Shown here one piece after another: positions 56,087 to 57,764 of a stretch of 57,764 bases of DNA. Position 1 is the first letter of the stretch, and each line of letters starts with the position of its first letter. The stretch is from contig NZ_JALUYR010000082.1 in NCBI RefSeq assembly GCF_027012695.1, positions 1 through 57,764 of the forward strand. Reading direction: 5' to 3'. This DNA comes from Thermococcus sp. (GTDB lineage Archaea > Methanobacteriota_B > Thermococci > Thermococcales > Thermococcaceae). The notes beneath the pieces are model-generated. The model ran no database searches and was not told the DNA's origin. It saw nothing but the letters and a program-made list of their open reading frames with translations. The position numbers were made by a program, and so were the translations under genes.

Positions 56087-56896
56087 TTACTTCAACTTTT
56101 TTCTGAAGACGAGGACGTTCGGTTCATCAGTCTCGTCCCAGAGATAAAAACCGAGCCTCTTCAAGCCGGGCAGGAGCGGTTTGACACCACTCGTGAGCAT
56201 GACGTCAAAGCTTTCCCTATCCCTTTCCCCTGAAACCCACGCCATCGCTGGAAGCATGGTCCTTAACGTTGCCAGTCCAACGTCGAGGGGCGTGAAGGTT
56301 GTTTCCTTCTTCGAGACCAGAAAGCGGAAGCCGTTTATGTCGTAAACTTCGGCGTTCCTCTTAATCCACTCCAGGGCTTCCCCGCTCCTTCTCACGAAGC
56401 GCCAGCCGACGGGAATGATGCCGAGTGTCAGGTCGCTCATAGCTGGTTCAACCCTTTCTGGCTCCTCCCCCTCTAAGTCCTCCGTCCTTGCACTGAAAAC
56501 GAAGAACTTCGCTTTAACGCTAAAGCCGGTCTTCTCAGCCAGTGAGATGCTCTCGCGGTTGAGGAAGTAGGTGGCGAACTCGAGGGCCTCGATTCTACCC
56601 TTCTGGGCGAGCTTCTCGCCGAGGTCGAGCATGAAGCTGTGCAAAAGCCTTCCGTAGCCCCTGCCCCTGTAATCGGGGTGAACCCTCAGGCCTTCAAGCC
56701 AGCCGACTCTGCCGGGCAAAAAGGTTAGCTTCGCCGTGCCTATGACCTTTCCCTCGAGTTCCAGCACGTAGAAGTTGTCGCCGAGCCACTCATCGAAGAC
56801 CCTCGCAAGGTAATCACCGCCACCCCACGTCAGCCTTGCCATCTCCTCGACGAATGGCCTATCCCCCGGCCTTGCCTCTCGGATGAGCGGTTCCAT
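56087..56896 (-). CDS. GNAT family acetyltransferase with C-terminal extension
   Basis: 269 aa. The first 150 residues are a GNAT domain with acetyl-CoA loop LRVHPDYRGRGYGRLLHSFM and later FLNRESISLAEKTGFSVKAKFFVF. The remaining 120 residues (LGIIPVGWRFVRRSGEALEWI onward) are of unknown fold. ATG 56896 follows GGGTGAAGG; the open frame runs nine codons further up. Its stop is one base from the stop of the convergent CGP-CTERM gene. Confidence 0.84.
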   Translation of the reverse strand: MEPLIREARPGDRPFVEEMARLTWGGGDYLARVFDEWLGDNFYVLELEGKVIGTAKLTFLPGRVGWLEGLRVHPDYRGRGYGRLLHSFMLDLGEKLAQKGRIEALEFATYFLNRESISLAEKTGFSVKAKFFVFSARTEDLEGEEPERVEPAMSDLTLGIIPVGWRFVRRSGEALEWIKRNAEVYDINGFRFLVSKKETTFTPLDVGLATLRTMLPAMAWVSGERDRESFDVMLTSGVKPLLPGLKRLGFYLWDETDEPNVLVFRKKLK

Positions 56897-57099
56897 AGCC
56901 TTCACCCGCGGGTATTTCGACACTCAAGATTTTATGCGTTTGCCTCCTAAAGCCTCCCTGAATTGACAAAATTAACAATTAACAGAGATGCAGTAACAGC
57001 CAGAAGACCCTGTGACAAAGGCAAATTTTGGATTCATGCCTTGGTTTAGGAGCCACCTGTCTCGATGAGCACAGGACACTCCCCGTTTTGAGCCCTTAA

Positions 57100-57573
57100 T
57101 TAGTAGATTGCCCCCCGCATTTTGTGGCCTTTAGAAGTAATGCGAGAGAGCGAATAATAGAAAATCGCCCCGGAGATAAACGAAACAACTGGCATAATGT
57201 ACGCACCAAATATCAGCACCGGACCGCTATCGCTGTAATCGGAATGGCCGGAGAGTGAACTAATGACAAATGCGAATACTAACGTTATCAACGGGATGGT
57301 TAATGCCAGGGCCCCGAATTCCCGAAGGGGCATTCTCGTTTTCCACAGGAAGGCCAGCGTGAGCACCACGATCAAGAGCGTGGGATACACGAATTCGTAG
57401 GTCCCGGAGAGGAGGTATCTTCCTGAAATTGGATCGTAGCTAACCCTCACGAAGGGAAGAATGTCTATGACATGGGGATAACGCTGGGCAAGTTCTGTGA
57501 TTCCAATTGCTGTCAGGATCCAGAGGGGAGAGACAAGAAGTAAAAAGAAAATGGCACTTTTGTGTTCTTCCAT
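57100..57573 (-). CDS. Membrane protein, unknown function
   Basis: 157 aa with four predicted helices, about 5-26, 60-78, 85-108 and 122-145. Between the first two is a soluble loop (RYPHVIDILPFVRVSYDPISGRYLL). No family recognised. It starts 6 nt after the stop of the truncated gene at the window edge, so the two form an operon. The region 56924-57099 upstream of the next gene is AT-rich and holds only a TATA-like CATAAAATC for the acetyltransferase gene. Confidence 0.65.
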   Translation of the reverse strand: MEEHKSAIFFLLLVSPLWILTAIGITELAQRYPHVIDILPFVRVSYDPISGRYLLSGTYEFVYPTLLIVVLTLAFLWKTRMPLREFGALALTIPLITLVFAFVISSLSGHSDYSDSGPVLIFGAYIMPVVSFISGAIFYYSLSRITSKGHKMRGAIY

Positions 57574-57579
57574 GGCTTT

Positions 57580-57764
57580 TCACCATTTTCTGATTTTGGT
57601 GGCATAGCCATCGTTGTATGGGCTTGAAATGTAGTTGTAGAGGTAGTAATGGTCGGGGGTTATGACCCACGGGGAGTGATAGTAGAGCGAAACCTTTTCT
57701 TCAGCTTGCTCAAAGGATATAACATCATGATCCCTGTCCTCATAATGTGCAGAGCCAATAATTT
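57580..57764 (-). CDS. 3' end of an unknown gene cut by the window edge
   Basis: The last 60 codons of a gene that begins outside the window, stop TGA at 57580-57582. The frame is open from the edge and reads HYEDRDHDVISFEQAEEKVS, then YYHSPWVITPDHYYLYNYIS, ending in YATKIRKW. It is rich in Tyr and His. I do not recognise it. It lies 6 nt before the membrane gene at 57573 on the same strand. Confidence 0.6.
   Translation of the reverse strand, partial: IIGSAHYEDRDHDVISFEQAEEKVSLYYHSPWVITPDHYYLYNYISSPYNDGYATKIRKW

Noticed and set aside
56944..57052. CTCCTAAA/TTTAGGAG inverted repeat 93 nt apart, as possible ends of a small mobile element
   Set aside because: Only 8 bp, no target duplication seen, and the inside has no repeat structure.

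Overview
The window is from a hyperthermophilic euryarchaeon of the order Thermococcales, almost certainly Thermococcus. The evidence is an ADP-dependent phosphofructokinase with a Thermococcales-type glycolytic operator, ADP-forming acyl-CoA synthetase subunits, a TET-type M42 aminopeptidase, the tungstate transporter WtpABC, the heat-shock regulator Phr with its own operator, a CGP-CTERM surface protein, archaeal XPD and XerA, RNase P component 4, and an unlinked 5S rRNA gene. Genes are dense, GC-rich and on both strands, with GGTG-type ribosome binding sites and T/A-rich archaeal TATA boxes.

Layout. 1-545 has no credible gene and is a run of perfect short hairpins. 546-9413 holds XPD, two unknown proteins, a TET peptidase, SfsA, a toprim/coiled-coil protein overlapping xerA, ADP-PFK and a racemase-family protein. 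9507-18808 holds ThiI, small membrane proteins, acdAB, a TIM-barrel isomerase, an MgtE-like transporter divergent from two PhoU/TrkA_C regulators, and endonuclease III. 19005-27256 holds phr, ribosomal protein S17e, several conserved unknowns, an NfeD remnant, a frameshifted membrane gene, a Trm11-like methylase, a helical-repeat protein, an Era-like GTPase and an HD phosphohydrolase. 27457-36271 holds wtpABC and a five-gene MoxR/DUF4129/DUF58 cluster. 36222-42160 holds SAH hydrolase, a metallo-beta-lactamase fold protein, a cyclase, a secreted cell-wall-binding-type protein, RNase P component 4 and an OB/winged-helix protein. 42214-48569 holds 5S rRNA, Pcm, HAD enzymes, two C/D box sRNA candidates, a pilin with a prepilin peptidase, tandem ASCH proteins, archaetidylinositol phosphate synthase and aTrm56. 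48569 to the end holds a transglutaminase-fold lipoprotein, SAM hydrolase, an MNT-HEPN pair fused by overlaps to nadM, an MFS transporter, acetyltransferases and a CGP-CTERM protein. The last gene is cut by the window edge.

The less ordinary content is in non-coding and regulatory sequence (hairpin array at 33-492; C/D sRNA candidates at 43734-43792 and 47362-47432; operators for TrmBL1 and Phr) and in a few unusual partnerships (toprim protein with XerA; HEPN-MNT with NMN adenylyltransferase; one pilin with one peptidase; paired PhoU/TrkA_C proteins with MgtE). I saw no tRNA gene, CRISPR array, insertion sequence or integrated virus. All family assignments are from reading the sequence, without database searches.
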